Source of the DNA: Roseomonas marmotae
GTDB taxonomy: Bacteria; Pseudomonadota; Alphaproteobacteria; Acetobacterales; Acetobacteraceae
DNA length: 64,000 nt
Direction of reading: 5' to 3'
NCBI RefSeq assembly: GCF_017654485.1
Contig: NZ_CP061094.1
Location: forward strand, 1 to 64,000
Position numbers and translations under genes: made by a program. Shown in pieces: positions 9,141 to 18,703 of this stretch. Numbering within the stretch: the first letter of the stretch is position 1; each line of letters opens with the position of its first letter. The notes under the pieces were generated by a model. That model saw only the letters and a program-made list of their open reading frames with translations, did no database searches and had not been told where the DNA came from.

Positions 9141-9255
9141 AGGCTGTTATGAACCACTCATAACATGCTGGATCTGCTCGGCCTTCCGCAGGTAGGTCCG
9201 CTGGGGAAGGCCAGCAAAATCAGTTCTCTAGCACCAGGTTCATAACAGCCTCTAG
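9137..9255. mobile_element. MITE-like 119-bp segment between the IS701 copies
   Basis: The short spacer between the two IS701 copies has perfect 19-base terminal inverted repeats, CTAGAGGCTGTTATGAACC at the left and its complement at the right, and no reading frame of note. This is the architecture of a miniature inverted-repeat element. Its CTAG ends are shared with the IS701 flanks, so either it landed in the CTAG between two tandem IS701 copies or it supplied the CTAG targets for them. Confidence 0.6.
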
Positions 9256-10674
9256 CACTACCTGGGCATTTTATGATGAGGTGACAGGAACCTGCGTCGG
9301 CAGTGCGGACATCGGATCGGCGTGACGAGATGGCTGAACAGGCGGTCGAGAATGGCGCGTCGCACGGCGGGCAGGCTTGGTGAGGGTGGCGGGCCCGGCA
9401 TTGGGGGCCGCATTTTCCCCCCGCCTCGTCCGGCGGTGCGCGGCGAGGCGGAGGTGCTGCAGGTAGGCACAGGCGATGCAGCTCATCAACGCGTGTCGGT
9501 GCAGGCCTGTCCAGGACCGTCCCTCGAAGTGGCCGAGCCCGAGTTCCTGCTTCAGCTGCTGGTGCGCCTGTTCGCAGATCCAGCGTCCTTTGATGGTGGC
9601 CGCCAGCGCCCGCAGCGGTGTGTCGGCGGACAGGTTGCTCAGATAGTACTTCCGCTCGCCGCTAGAGCGCCATTCGCCGACCAGCCAGGCTTCATCACCC
9701 GGCAGATGCCGGTTGTTGCCCCAAACCGCGCCGTCGCCCACCCGGATGCGCGCCGCGGCGAACCGGGCCGCCAATGCGCCCTTGGTACCCTGCCGCCAGG
9801 CGATGCGGCGCCAGGTTTGCGAGGCCAACACCCTCTCCGCCTCTGCTGGCTCTTCGTTCGGCACTGGCTTACGAGCCCGTCCCTGCGGCGGCACCAGCTG
9901 CACGGCGGCGCTGTAGACCTTCTGGTTGCGCGGGATGCCCACCGCCCAGCGCAGATCCCGAGCATCCAGGCCCTGCCGGAACGCCGCACTTGCGCCATAG
10001 CCCGCATCGGCCAGCACAGTGCCGAACCGCACGCCCGCCGCCCTCAGCCGGTCGAGTTCGTCCAGTGCGATTTCGGCCTTGGTTCGCGGCGCCATCGCCG
10101 CCTCCGGCACGCCTGCCTGGGCACAGCGTGCAGGGTCATCGGTCCACTTCTCCGGCAGGAACAGCCGTAGACCGACCGGAACAGGCACCTCGCCCTGTGC
10201 CAGGGTGAGCGACACCAGCGATTGGCAATTGGCCTTCTTGCCGAGTTGGCCGCAGTACTGCGGCAGCACGCCGACTGACATCGTGCCTTTCTTAGGCAGC
10301 GCCGTGTCATCGATCACCAGCCAAGCCTGCGGACCGCCGACCAGCTTGTCGGCCTGCTGCGCCAGCACCGACCACAGCGGCGCATCATCCCAGGCGGGGC
10401 TGGCGATGAAGTGCTGCAGCTGGTCGTGGCCGCCCAAGCCAAGCCGGGCGGCCATCGGCTGCAGGCTCTTGCGCTCGCCGGGTCCGAGCAGACCCCGCAG
10501 GTAGAGCGGTGCCCAGGTGCGGCGGGTCTTGCGCCCCAGAACCTCCAGGAACGGCGCTAGCCAGCGATCCAGATCTGCTCCACCACCAAGGATGCTCGTC
10601 ATCATCGTCGCCTCCAGCAGGAGGCGTCGCACACCATCAGATCATACGCAAACAAAATGCCCAGGTAGTGCTAG
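9252..10674 (-). mobile_element. IS701-family insertion sequence, copy 2
   Basis: Second 1423-bp copy in the same orientation, with the same inverted ends and CTAG flanks at 9252-9255 and 10671-10674. Together with copy 1 and the MITE-like spacer it forms a composite arrangement, but without any cargo gene. Confidence 0.92.
9271..10605 (-). CDS. IS701-family DDE transposase, copy 2
   Basis: Identical in translated sequence to the copy at 7737-9071, with the same DDE core (VIDDTALPKKG, LADAGYG, CEQAHQQLKQEL) and the same GGAGG-preceded start. Intact and presumably active. Confidence 0.92.
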   Translation of the reverse strand: MMTSILGGGADLDRWLAPFLEVLGRKTRRTWAPLYLRGLLGPGERKSLQPMAARLGLGGHDQLQHFIASPAWDDAPLWSVLAQQADKLVGGPQAWLVIDDTALPKKGTMSVGVLPQYCGQLGKKANCQSLVSLTLAQGEVPVPVGLRLFLPEKWTDDPARCAQAGVPEAAMAPRTKAEIALDELDRLRAAGVRFGTVLADAGYGASAAFRQGLDARDLRWAVGIPRNQKVYSAAVQLVPPQGRARKPVPNEEPAEAERVLASQTWRRIAWRQGTKGALAARFAAARIRVGDGAVWGNNRHLPGDEAWLVGEWRSSGERKYYLSNLSADTPLRALAATIKGRWICEQAHQQLKQELGLGHFEGRSWTGLHRHALMSCIACAYLQHLRLAAHRRTRRGENAAPNAGPATLTKPARRATRHSRPPVQPSRHADPMSALPTQVPVTSS

Positions 10675-10714
10675 GCTTGACCAGACAAAGAGTCGGGTCA
10701 GGGAGGCTGGATTC

Positions 10715-10942
10715 ATGCTGAAGATGATTGGCCGGACAAGGCGGCTTCATGAAAGCGGCCTTGGGACCAGGGTCAGCCAGATAAGGCTGTTCCTGTTCCT
10801 TGCGGTGCTGCTGCCCCTGGGGGGCTGTGGCGTGGTTGCTTTGCCCTTCCGTGTGACAGGCGACGTCGTGAAGGCTGTGCCCATCGTCGGTGACCCCGTT
10901 GGGGCGCCTATTCACGCAGTGGGTGATGTCGTTGATCCTTAG
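10715..10942 (+). CDS. Small lipoprotein, DUF6726-like
   Basis: A 75-residue predicted lipoprotein. A basic N-terminus is followed by a hydrophobic stretch (RLFLFLAVLLPLGGC) with lipobox LGGC near residue 38. The mature part contains PFRVTGDVVKAVPIVGD and PIHAVGDVVD, a pattern I associate with short alphaproteobacterial lipoproteins of DUF6726. Function is unknown. The ATG at 10715 is preceded by GGGAGG. It starts just beyond the right end of IS701 copy 2, so its native promoter may have been displaced. Confidence 0.7.
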   Translation: MLKMIGRTRRLHESGLGTRVSQIRLFLFLAVLLPLGGCGVVALPFRVTGDVVKAVPIVGDPVGAPIHAVGDVVDP

Positions 10943-11562
10943 GGCAGGCGTTCAGTAGCCCGGAAGGACCAAGGGGTTCTGTTACCGATGGCGCCGGGGT
11001 GCCGGCTGTGGTGCAGGGCAGCCGCTGGAATATGCCGCTACATCAAGCAGGGCGCTGTAGCCTTCGCTCACGGGAAGCGCATCATCGCCGGACGATTTCC
11101 ATATGAAGCGGCTTGGACACCCGGCGGGCAGGCATTCGCCAAACTGTTCCGTGAGAGTTTGAGCCCAGGATGAATGCCTGGGAGGTCTATGCCGCAGAGG
11201 TTGATAAGCGAGTCATCGACCTCATCGCTCATCTACCAGCAGACGCAGCGCAGGCCGACCACGAGGCGATGGCGATGAGCAGGAGAGGGCGGACCAACAA
11301 CCCTCGACGGCTGCGGGCTGTAAGCGCAACCTAGGCTGATCGCGAAGCTCTGTTCCCAGCATGGCCTGATCAATCGTTTACAATAGAATCTCCATGAGAT
11401 TACCCTCCCGGGCACCGGCTGCCCGCCCGGCGCAACACCTGCCGGAACCATGCGCGCGGCCAGTCGAAAGCGGAGGATGAGCACTGTGGCTGTGGAGACC
11501 GGACAGTTCTTGCAGGCCCGGAGCTTCCAGCACGGTGGTGCCATGCACGGGTCGCTGAACGG
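10943..11562 (+). other. Gap before hpnA with two weak coupled small frames
   Basis: Two short frames are joined by an ATGA overlap: 10988-11173 (61 residues) and 11170-11337 (55 residues, beginning MNAWEVYAAEVDKRVID). Neither resembles a family I know, and they may be remnants. A TACAAT resembling a -10 box is at 11379-11384, without a convincing -35. A 6-bp stem (CGGGCA/TGCCCG) is at 11409-11425. The hpnA promoter is probably here. Confidence 0.35.
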
Positions 11563-12576
11563 ATGAGCGTGGCTTTGCTGCCGGAGGACAGCGTCCTCGT
11601 TACGGGGGCCTCGGGTTTCCTTGGCTCGGCCGTGGCCAGGGCGCTCAACCGGCGGGGCGTTCGGCCCCGGCTGCTGATCCGTCCCTCCAGCCCGCGCGGC
11701 AACCTGCACGACCTCGATCATGAGCCAGCCTATGGCGACCTGACGGACGAGGCCTCCTTGGGCACCGCATTGCAGGGTATTCGCTTCCTGTTCCATGTCG
11801 CGGCCGATTACCGGCTTTGGGCGCCGGACCCTTCCATGATGCTTCGCGTCAATCTGGACGGCACGGCGGCGCTGATGCGGCAGGCCCTCGCCGCCGGGGT
11901 GGAGCGCATCGTCTATACCAGCAGCGTGGCGACGCTGCGGGTGGCGGGGGCGACGCAGCCGGTGGACGAGACGGCGGCGCTGAACCCGGAACAGGCCATC
12001 GGCCCCTACAAGCGCAGCAAGACGCTGGCGGAACGCGCGGTACAGGCAATGATCCGCGAGGAGGGGCTGCCGGCGGTGATCGTCCATCCCTCCACGCCTA
12101 TCGGCCCCTATGACATCCGGCCCACGCCCACCGGGCGCATGATTCTCGATGCCGCGCGCGGCAGGATTCCCGCCTTCGTGGAAACCGGCCTGAACTTCGC
12201 GCATGTCGACGACATCGCCGAGGGCCACCTGATGGCCTTCGAGCATGGCCGCATCGGCGAATCCTACATCCTCGGCGGCGAGAACCTGTCCCTGCGCGAT
12301 TTCCTCGCGGCGATCGCGCGCCGCACCGGGCGCCCGGCGCCGCGCATCAACCTGCCGCGCCTGCCGCTTTATCCGCTGGCGGTGGGGTCGGAGGTGATGG
12401 CGAGGCTCACCGGCAAGGAACCCCTGCTGACGCTGGATGGATTGCGGATGTCGCGCTACCGCATGTACTTCACCTCGGCGAAGGCGGAGCGCGAACTGGG
12501 CTACCGCAGCCGCCCCTGGGAAGACGGCATCGCGGATGCCCTGAGCTGGTTCCGCCAGGTGGGCCAGCTGGCATGA
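11563..12576 (+). CDS. hpnA: HpnA, hopanoid-associated sugar epimerase
   Basis: A 337-residue extended short-chain dehydrogenase/epimerase. The NAD-binding loop TGASGFLG is at residues 14-21, TSSVATLR comes before the active site, and the catalytic pair is YKRSK. HpnA is a conserved member of hopanoid loci. It is thought to modify a sugar or polar head group, though its substrate is not established. It is the first gene of a seven-gene run, and its TGA overlaps the hpnB ATG by four bases. No signal or membrane segment is seen, so it is cytosolic. Confidence 0.93.
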   Translation: MSVALLPEDSVLVTGASGFLGSAVARALNRRGVRPRLLIRPSSPRGNLHDLDHEPAYGDLTDEASLGTALQGIRFLFHVAADYRLWAPDPSMMLRVNLDGTAALMRQALAAGVERIVYTSSVATLRVAGATQPVDETAALNPEQAIGPYKRSKTLAERAVQAMIREEGLPAVIVHPSTPIGPYDIRPTPTGRMILDAARGRIPAFVETGLNFAHVDDIAEGHLMAFEHGRIGESYILGGENLSLRDFLAAIARRTGRPAPRINLPRLPLYPLAVGSEVMARLTGKEPLLTLDGLRMSRYRMYFTSAKAERELGYRSRPWEDGIADALSWFRQVGQLA

Positions 12577-13742
12577 GCGCCGCGCTGGGGATCGGGCTTC
12601 TGGCCCTGGCCATCTGGGTCTATCTGCTGTCGGCACGCGGCGGCTTCTGGCTGGCGCGCCAGCGCGATGACCGCGACGAACCGCCGCCGCCCGCGCGCTG
12701 GCCCTCCGTGGCCGCCGTGGTGCCTGCGCGGGACGAGGCCGACATCATCGCCCGCTCCATCGGCAGCCTGCTGGCGCAGGATTACCCGGGCGGGTTCCGC
12801 GTCATCCTCGTCGATGATGGCAGTGCCGACGGCACTGCCGAGGCGGCGCGGGCCACTGCGGAATCCCTCGGCGTGGCGGAGCGGCTGACCGTGCTGCCAG
12901 GCGCCGCCTTGCCCGCCGGCTGGACGGGGAAGGTGTGGGCGCAGCACCAGGGCATTGCCAGGGCGACAGGGGACACAGCCGAGGGAGCGCCGGAATACCT
13001 GCTGCTCACCGATGCCGATATCCATCACAGCCCCGGCAATCTCCGCGCCCTGGTGGGCCGCGCGGAGCAGGGGCGTCACGTGCTGGTCTCGCTGATGGCG
13101 CTGCTCTGCTGCACCAACCGGGCGGAGCGGTTCCTCATCCCCGCCTTCGTGTTCTTCTTCCAGATGCTCTATCCCTTCCGCTGGGTGGCGCAACGCGGGC
13201 GGCGCATCGCCGCGGCGGCGGGGGGCTGCATGCTGGTGCGCCGGGCCGCGCTGGAGCAGGCGGGCGGCATCGCCGCCATCCGTGGCGAGATCATCGATGA
13301 TTGTGCCCTTGCCCGGCGGCTGAAGCAGCAGGGGCCGGTCTGGCTCGGGCTGACGCGCCGCGCCGCTAGCCTGCGCCCCTATGGCAGCGTGGCGGAGATC
13401 GGCCGCATGATCGCGCGCTCCGCCTATGCGCAGCTCGGATACTCGCCGCTGCTGCTGGCGGCCACGCTGGCTGGCATGGCGCTCACCTATCTCGCCCCCC
13501 CGGCGCTGGCGATCCTGGCCGATGGCGCGGCGGCCTGGGCGGGCGCCGCCGCCTGGCTGCTCATGGCGCTGAGCTTCCAGCCGATGCTGCGCTTCTACCG
13601 CGTCTCCCCGCTCTGGGGCCTGGCCCTGCCGGTGATCGGCGCGGCCTATGCGCTGTTCACCCTGCAATCCGCGCTGGGCGTGTGGCGGGGCCGGGGCGGC
13701 ATGTGGAAGGGCAGGGCCCAGGCCATGGCGGGTGGCGCATGA
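12573..13742 (+). CDS. hpnB: HpnB, hopanoid-associated membrane glycosyltransferase
   Basis: A 389-residue family 2-type glycosyltransferase. An N-terminal membrane segment is followed by the GT-A domain (VPARDEADIIARSIGSLL, VILVDDGSADGTAEAA, TDADIHH as the metal-binding DxD region). A hydrophobic C-terminal region with several predicted membrane spans follows. HpnB is standard in hopanoid clusters; the transferred sugar is unknown. It overlaps hpnA and hpnC by four bases each and is expected in the inner membrane. Confidence 0.92.
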   Translation: MSAALGIGLLALAIWVYLLSARGGFWLARQRDDRDEPPPPARWPSVAAVVPARDEADIIARSIGSLLAQDYPGGFRVILVDDGSADGTAEAARATAESLGVAERLTVLPGAALPAGWTGKVWAQHQGIARATGDTAEGAPEYLLLTDADIHHSPGNLRALVGRAEQGRHVLVSLMALLCCTNRAERFLIPAFVFFFQMLYPFRWVAQRGRRIAAAAGGCMLVRRAALEQAGGIAAIRGEIIDDCALARRLKQQGPVWLGLTRRAASLRPYGSVAEIGRMIARSAYAQLGYSPLLLAATLAGMALTYLAPPALAILADGAAAWAGAAAWLLMALSFQPMLRFYRVSPLWGLALPVIGAAYALFTLQSALGVWRGRGGMWKGRAQAMAGGA

Positions 13743-14623
13743 CACAGGCAGCCGACCTCGCCTCCGGCAAGGGGCATAAGGACGAGAATTTTCCGGTCGC
13801 CTCGCATCTGGTCCGGGCGGAACTGCGCCCCACCATCATGGCCTTCTACCGCTTCGCCCGCGCCGCCGACGACGTGGCGGACCACCCCGCGGCCGCGCCC
13901 GGCATGAAGTTGGAGCAGTTGGCGGCCCTGGAGGCCGGGCTGCGCGGCGAAGCGCACGGAAGCCCGGAAGGACAGGCGCTGCGTGCCGCCCAGCAGGCGC
14001 GCGGCCTCACCGAACGCCATGCGCTCGACCTGCTGGAAGCCTTCCGGCGGGATGTGGCGCAGCTCCACTATCCGGACTGGGACGGTTTGATGGATTACTG
14101 CCGTTATTCCGCCGCGCCCGTCGGGCGATTCGTGCTGGACCTGCATGGTGAATCGCGCAGGCTCTGGCCGATGAATGATGCGCTCTGCGCGGCCTTGCAG
14201 GTCATCAACCACTTGCAGGATTGCGGGAAGGACTACGCGGCGCTCCGCCGCGTCTACCTGCCGCTGGATGCCATGCGGGCGGCGGGCGTCACGGTGGAGG
14301 CGCTGGGCGAGGCGAAGGCCTCCCCCGCTCTGCGCGGGGTGATTGGCGGGCTGGCGGAACGCTGCGGCCTGCTGCTGCGGCAATCCCGCCCCTTCGCCAC
14401 CAGCATCGCCGACCGTCGTCTGGCGATGGAAGTGGGCGTCATCCACACACTGGCGGAAAGCCTGACGGAACGCCTGCTGCACCGGGACCCGCTTTCGGAG
14501 CGCGTGCATCACCGCAAGGCCGAGGTGCTGACCCTGTCCCTTCGCGGCGGGCTGGGCGTGCTGGCGGCACGCATGGGGCGGCGGCTGCGCGGGCGGCCTG
14601 CCATGGCGGGAGGCGGGGCATGA
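13739..14623 (+). CDS. hpnC: HpnC, hydroxysqualene synthase
   Basis: A 294-residue member of the squalene/phytoene synthase family. By family knowledge HpnC converts presqualene diphosphate to hydroxysqualene. Visible motifs are YRFARAADDVADHPAA (first aspartate-rich region, near residue 35) and INHLQDCGKDYAALRRVYLP (second, near residue 155). The ATG at 13739 overlaps the hpnB stop; an upstream in-frame start would be buried in hpnB. It overlaps hpnD by four bases. With HpnD and HpnE it makes the three-step bacterial route to squalene. Confidence 0.94.
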   Translation: MTQAADLASGKGHKDENFPVASHLVRAELRPTIMAFYRFARAADDVADHPAAAPGMKLEQLAALEAGLRGEAHGSPEGQALRAAQQARGLTERHALDLLEAFRRDVAQLHYPDWDGLMDYCRYSAAPVGRFVLDLHGESRRLWPMNDALCAALQVINHLQDCGKDYAALRRVYLPLDAMRAAGVTVEALGEAKASPALRGVIGGLAERCGLLLRQSRPFATSIADRRLAMEVGVIHTLAESLTERLLHRDPLSERVHHRKAEVLTLSLRGGLGVLAARMGRRLRGRPAMAGGGA

Positions 14624-15471
14624 GCGCGGGCATGCAGGCGGCGTTCGACCCCGCGGCCTTGCAGGCGCGGGTTTCCGGAAGTTCCTTCTACACGGCCATG
14701 CGGCTGATGCCCAAGGCAGAGCGGGCGGCGATGTTCGCCATCTACGCTTTCTGCCGGCTGGTGGATGACATCGCCGATGACGGCACGAGGCCGCGCCCCG
14801 CGCGCGCGGAGGAGTTGCGGCAATGGCGCGCCGACCTCGCGGCGCTCTACGAGAACCGGCCCGCCGGCCGCGCCGCCTTCCTGGCCGATGCGGTGCGCGA
14901 TTTCGGGCTGCGGCAGGCGGATTTCCTGGCGGTGGTGGATGGCATGGCGATGGATGTCGAAGCCGATATCCGCGCCCCGGATCGTGCCACGCTCGACCTC
15001 TACTGCGACCGCGTGGCGAGTGCCGTCGGCCGCCTTTCCATCTGTGTCTTCGGCATGGAGGAAAGGCCGGGCCACAGGCTGGCGCATGAGCTGGGTCGCG
15101 CGCTGCAACTGACGAATATCCTGCGCGACCTGGAGGAGGATGCGGAGATCGGCCGCCTCTATCTGCCGCGTGAGGCGCTGGCGGCGGCGGGCATCACCTC
15201 CTCCGATCCCGCCATCGTCATCACCGATCCGCGGATCGACCAGATCTCGCGCGGGCTGGCGGCGGAGGCGGAGGCGCATTTCGCGGCGGCGCATGAGGTG
15301 CTGCGCGCGCGGCCGCGGGGGCGGCTTTTCGCGCCCCGCCTGATGGGCGCGGTGTACCGATGCCTGCTGCGGGACATGCTGGCCCAGGGCTGGGCGCCGC
15401 CGCGCCGCCGCGTGCGCATCGGCAAGCCGCGCCTGCTGTGGATCGTGGCGCGCTGCGGCCTGGGCGGATGA
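14620..15471 (+). CDS. hpnD: HpnD, presqualene diphosphate synthase
   Basis: A 283-residue squalene/phytoene synthase-family enzyme that joins two farnesyl diphosphates to presqualene diphosphate. SSFYTAMRLMPKAERAAM and YAFCRLVDDIADD give the first aspartate-rich motif. LTNILRDLEEDAEIGRLYLP gives the second, near residue 165. The ATG at 14620 overlaps the hpnC stop and leads into the expected N-terminus. Its substrate would come from IspA at 28547. Confidence 0.94.
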   Translation: MSAGMQAAFDPAALQARVSGSSFYTAMRLMPKAERAAMFAIYAFCRLVDDIADDGTRPRPARAEELRQWRADLAALYENRPAGRAAFLADAVRDFGLRQADFLAVVDGMAMDVEADIRAPDRATLDLYCDRVASAVGRLSICVFGMEERPGHRLAHELGRALQLTNILRDLEEDAEIGRLYLPREALAAAGITSSDPAIVITDPRIDQISRGLAAEAEAHFAAAHEVLRARPRGRLFAPRLMGAVYRCLLRDMLAQGWAPPRRRVRIGKPRLLWIVARCGLGG

Positions 15472-16742
15472 CGCGCGCGCCGCGCATTCACGTCGTGGGG
15501 GCGGGGCTCGCCGGCCTCTCGGCGGCCGTGGCGCTGGCCGCGCGCGGGATGCGTGTCATCCTCTCCGAAGCCGCGCCGCAGGCGGGGGGGCGCTGCCGTT
15601 CCTATCACGATGCCCGGCTGGGCATGCTCATCGACAATGGCAACCACCTCGTCCTGTCCGGCAATTCTGCCGTGGGGCGCTATCTGCGGAGGATCGGCGC
15701 CGAACACCGGCTGGCCGGTCCACCCTCCGCCGAATTCCCCTTCCTGGACCTGCGGGACGGGACACGCTGGACGCTGCGCCCGAATAACGGCGTGTTGCCC
15801 TGGTGGGTGCTCTCCTCCAGGCGGCGCGTGCCGGGCACGGTGCTGCGCGACTATGCCGCCCTGGCGCGGCTCGCCCGGCGCCATCCCGGTAAGCGGATCG
15901 ACGAGATCCTGCCCTGCCGGGGGACGCTCTGGGAGCGGCTGTTGCAGCCCGTGCTCATCTCCGTGCTCAACACGATGCCGGAGGAAGGCTCGGCGGAACT
16001 GGCCGGCGCGGTGATACGGGAGAGCCTGGCGCGTGGTGGCGCCGCCAGCCGCCCCCTGGTGGCGGTGCCCAGCCTGGATGCCGCCTTCATCGAGCCCGCG
16101 CTGGATTACCTGCGCGGAGCGGGCGCCGCGATCCGCCTGGGCCGCAGGCTGCGCGGGCTGAAGGTCGCGGGCGACCGTGTCGCCGCGCTGGACTTCGCCG
16201 ATGGTGTCGAGCTGCTGGACGCGCAGGATCGCGTGATCCTCGCCCTGCCGCCCTGGGTGGTGGCGCCGATGGTACCGGGGCTGATGGTGCCCGATTCGTT
16301 CCACGCCATCGTCAACGCCCATTTCCGGCTCGCACCGCCGCCGGGGACGCCGCCCATCACCGGGCTGGTGGGCGGCAAGGCGGATTGGGTCTTCGCTTTC
16401 GCTGACCGCGTCTCCGTCACCATCAGCGCCGCCGATCACCTGCTGGAGCACGATGCGGACGCCTTGCTGGCGGCGCTGTGGGGGGAGGTGGCGGTGGCAC
16501 TGAACCTGCCGCCCGAGCCGCCGCCGGGGCGGATCGTCAAGGAGAGGCGGGCCACCTTCGCGGCCACGCCTGGGCAGGATGCGCGCCGCCCCCCGGGCCG
16601 GACGGCCTTCGCCAACCTGGCCCTGGCGGGGGATTGGACGGCGACGGGCCTCCCGGCCACCATCGAGGGCGCCTTGCGCTCGGGAGAGACGGCGGCGGCG
16701 CTTGCGCTCTCGGGGCTTCTCGCGGCACAAAATCCCCTGTGA
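15468..16742 (+). CDS. hpnE: HpnE, hydroxysqualene dehydroxylase
   Basis: A 424-residue FAD-dependent amine-oxidase-type protein that reduces hydroxysqualene to squalene. The dinucleotide loop GAGLAGLSAA starts at residue 11, with GGRCRSY and DNGNHLVLSGN downstream. The C-terminal FAD contact is LALAGDWTATGLPATIEGA. The ATG overlaps the hpnD stop by four bases, and its own TGA shares one base with the shc ATG. Length is normal for the family. Confidence 0.94.
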   Translation: MTRAPRIHVVGAGLAGLSAAVALAARGMRVILSEAAPQAGGRCRSYHDARLGMLIDNGNHLVLSGNSAVGRYLRRIGAEHRLAGPPSAEFPFLDLRDGTRWTLRPNNGVLPWWVLSSRRRVPGTVLRDYAALARLARRHPGKRIDEILPCRGTLWERLLQPVLISVLNTMPEEGSAELAGAVIRESLARGGAASRPLVAVPSLDAAFIEPALDYLRGAGAAIRLGRRLRGLKVAGDRVAALDFADGVELLDAQDRVILALPPWVVAPMVPGLMVPDSFHAIVNAHFRLAPPPGTPPITGLVGGKADWVFAFADRVSVTISAADHLLEHDADALLAALWGEVAVALNLPPEPPPGRIVKERRATFAATPGQDARRPPGRTAFANLALAGDWTATGLPATIEGALRSGETAAALALSGLLAAQNPL

Positions 16743-18703
16743 TGAAAGATGCCCTTTCGTTCCAGGCAAGCCCGGCCATGCCGGTCCTGCCGGATGGTGT
16801 CGAGGACGCCATTCGCCATGCCACGGCCGCGCTGGGGCGATACCAGCGTGATGACGGGCACTGGGTGTTCGAGTTGGAGGCGGATGCCACCATCCCCGCC
16901 GAATACGTCCTGCTGCGCCAGTATCTCGGCGAGGCGGATGATTTGCCGCTGGAGCGCAGGATCGGCAATTATCTGCGTCGTATCCAGGGCAAGCATGGTG
17001 GGTGGCCGCTCTTCCATGGCGGAGCCTTCGATATGAGCGCCTCGGTGAAGGCCTATTTCAGCCTGAAGATGATCGGCGACGATCCGGCCGCACCGCATAT
17101 GGCGCGTGCGCGGGAGGCCATTCTCGCCCATGGCGGTGCCGCGCGCTGCAATGTCTTCACCCGTATCCTGCTGGCGCAGTTCGGGGAGCTGCCCTGGTCC
17201 GCCGTGCCAGCCATGCCGGTGGAGATGATTCTTCTTCCCCGCTGGTTTCCGGTGCATCTTTCCAGGATGTCCTACTGGGCGCGCACCGTGGTCGTGCCGC
17301 TGCTGGTGTTGCAGGCCCTGAAACGGCGCGCGCGCAACCCGCGTGGCATCGGGGTGAGGGAATTGTTCCGCCCCGGCATACGGGCCGGCACGGGGCGCAC
17401 GCATCAGCGCCGTGGCTGGGCGGCCTTCTTCAACGGCCTGGATATGGCACTCCGGAAGGCGGAGCCGTTCTGGCCGCGAGGGCAAAGGCAGCGGGCCATC
17501 GCCCGTTGCAAGGCTTTCGTCACGGAGCGGCTGAATGGCGAGGATGGCCTCGGCGCCATCTACCCCGCCATGGCCAACAGCGTGATGATGTATGACGCGC
17601 TGGGCGACGGCCCGGAGCACCCCGGCCGCGCCATCGCCCGCCAGGCGATCGAGAAGTTGCTCGTGGTGGGCGAGGACGAAGCCTACTGCCAGCCCTGCGT
17701 CTCCCCGGTATGGGACACCGCCCTGGCGAGCCACGCGATGATGGAGGCGGGGGGGGAAGCGGCCGGCGCCGCGTTGCGCGGCCTGGAATGGTTGCGCCCG
17801 AGGCAGGAGCTGGAGGTGAAGGGCGACTGGGCCGAGATGCGCCCCAATATCCGCCCCGGCGGCTGGGCCTTCCAGTACCGCAACGCCCATTACCCGGACC
17901 TCGACGACACGGCCGTCGTGGTCATGGCGATGGATCGTGCCCGGCGCCAGTTCGACGCAGGGGAGGGGCATGACACCGCCATCGAGCGCGGCGCGGAATG
18001 GGTGGTGGGGTTGCAAAGCTCGAATGGCGGCTGGGGCGCCTTCGACGTCGATAACAACCATGATTTTCTTAATAACATCCCCTTCGCCGACCATGGCGCG
18101 CTGCTGGATCCGCCGACGGCTGATGTCAGCGCACGATGTGTCAGCATGCTGGCTCAGCTCGGGCGGACGGATACGCCGGAGATGCGGCGCGCGCTGGATT
18201 ACCTGGGACGCGAGCAGGAGAAGGACGGAAGCTGGTTCGGCCGCTGGGGCGTGAACTATGTCTATGGCACCTGGTCCGCGCTGTGTGCGCTGAATGCGGC
18301 TGGCTTCGACGCCTCCCGTCCCAGCATGCGCCGGGGTGCCGAGTGGCTGCTCTCCATTCAGAACGATGATGGTGGCTGGGGCGAGGATTGCGACAGCTAC
18401 AAGCTGGGCTACCGGGGCTACGAGCCGGCCCCCTCCACCGCGTCCCAGACAGCCTGGGCGTTGCTGGGGCTGATGGCGGCGGGCGAGGTGGATAACCCGG
18501 CCGTGGCGCGCGGCATCGAATGGCTGTGCCACGCACAGGGGGAGGATGGGCTCTGGCCCGAGGAAGCCTATACAGGTGGCGGCTTCCCGCGTATTTTTTA
18601 TCTGCGTTACCATGGATACCCGAAGTTCTTCCCACTCTGGGCGCTGGCGCGCTATCGCAACCTGCGCGCCGGCAACGCGCGATATGTGAGCCAGGGGATG
18701 TGA
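16742..18703 (+). CDS. shc: Squalene-hopene cyclase (HpnF)
   Basis: A 653-residue class II triterpene cyclase that folds squalene into hopene/hopanol at the inner membrane. The catalytic DxDD acid motif is D386-L-D388-D389. Several QW repeats are visible (GGWPLFHGGAF, SSNGGWGAFDVDNNHD, NDDGGWGEDCDSY). Length is typical. The start at 16742 shares one base with the hpnE stop, giving the expected short N-terminus before DAIRHATAALGRYQ. It is the central enzyme of the cluster. Neither frameshift nor loss of a key residue is seen. Confidence 0.96.
   Translation: MKDALSFQASPAMPVLPDGVEDAIRHATAALGRYQRDDGHWVFELEADATIPAEYVLLRQYLGEADDLPLERRIGNYLRRIQGKHGGWPLFHGGAFDMSASVKAYFSLKMIGDDPAAPHMARAREAILAHGGAARCNVFTRILLAQFGELPWSAVPAMPVEMILLPRWFPVHLSRMSYWARTVVVPLLVLQALKRRARNPRGIGVRELFRPGIRAGTGRTHQRRGWAAFFNGLDMALRKAEPFWPRGQRQRAIARCKAFVTERLNGEDGLGAIYPAMANSVMMYDALGDGPEHPGRAIARQAIEKLLVVGEDEAYCQPCVSPVWDTALASHAMMEAGGEAAGAALRGLEWLRPRQELEVKGDWAEMRPNIRPGGWAFQYRNAHYPDLDDTAVVVMAMDRARRQFDAGEGHDTAIERGAEWVVGLQSSNGGWGAFDVDNNHDFLNNIPFADHGALLDPPTADVSARCVSMLAQLGRTDTPEMRRALDYLGREQEKDGSWFGRWGVNYVYGTWSALCALNAAGFDASRPSMRRGAEWLLSIQNDDGGWGEDCDSYKLGYRGYEPAPSTASQTAWALLGLMAAGEVDNPAVARGIEWLCHAQGEDGLWPEEAYTGGGFPRIFYLRYHGYPKFFPLWALARYRNLRAGNARYVSQGM

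Noticed and set aside
10988..11337. Two short coupled frames (61 and 55 residues) before hpnA
   Set aside because: Possible remnants, but no family match and no ribosome site. They are described only as gap content.
11409..11425. Six-base-pair stem upstream of hpnA as an attenuator
   Set aside because: Too short to distinguish from chance in GC-rich DNA.
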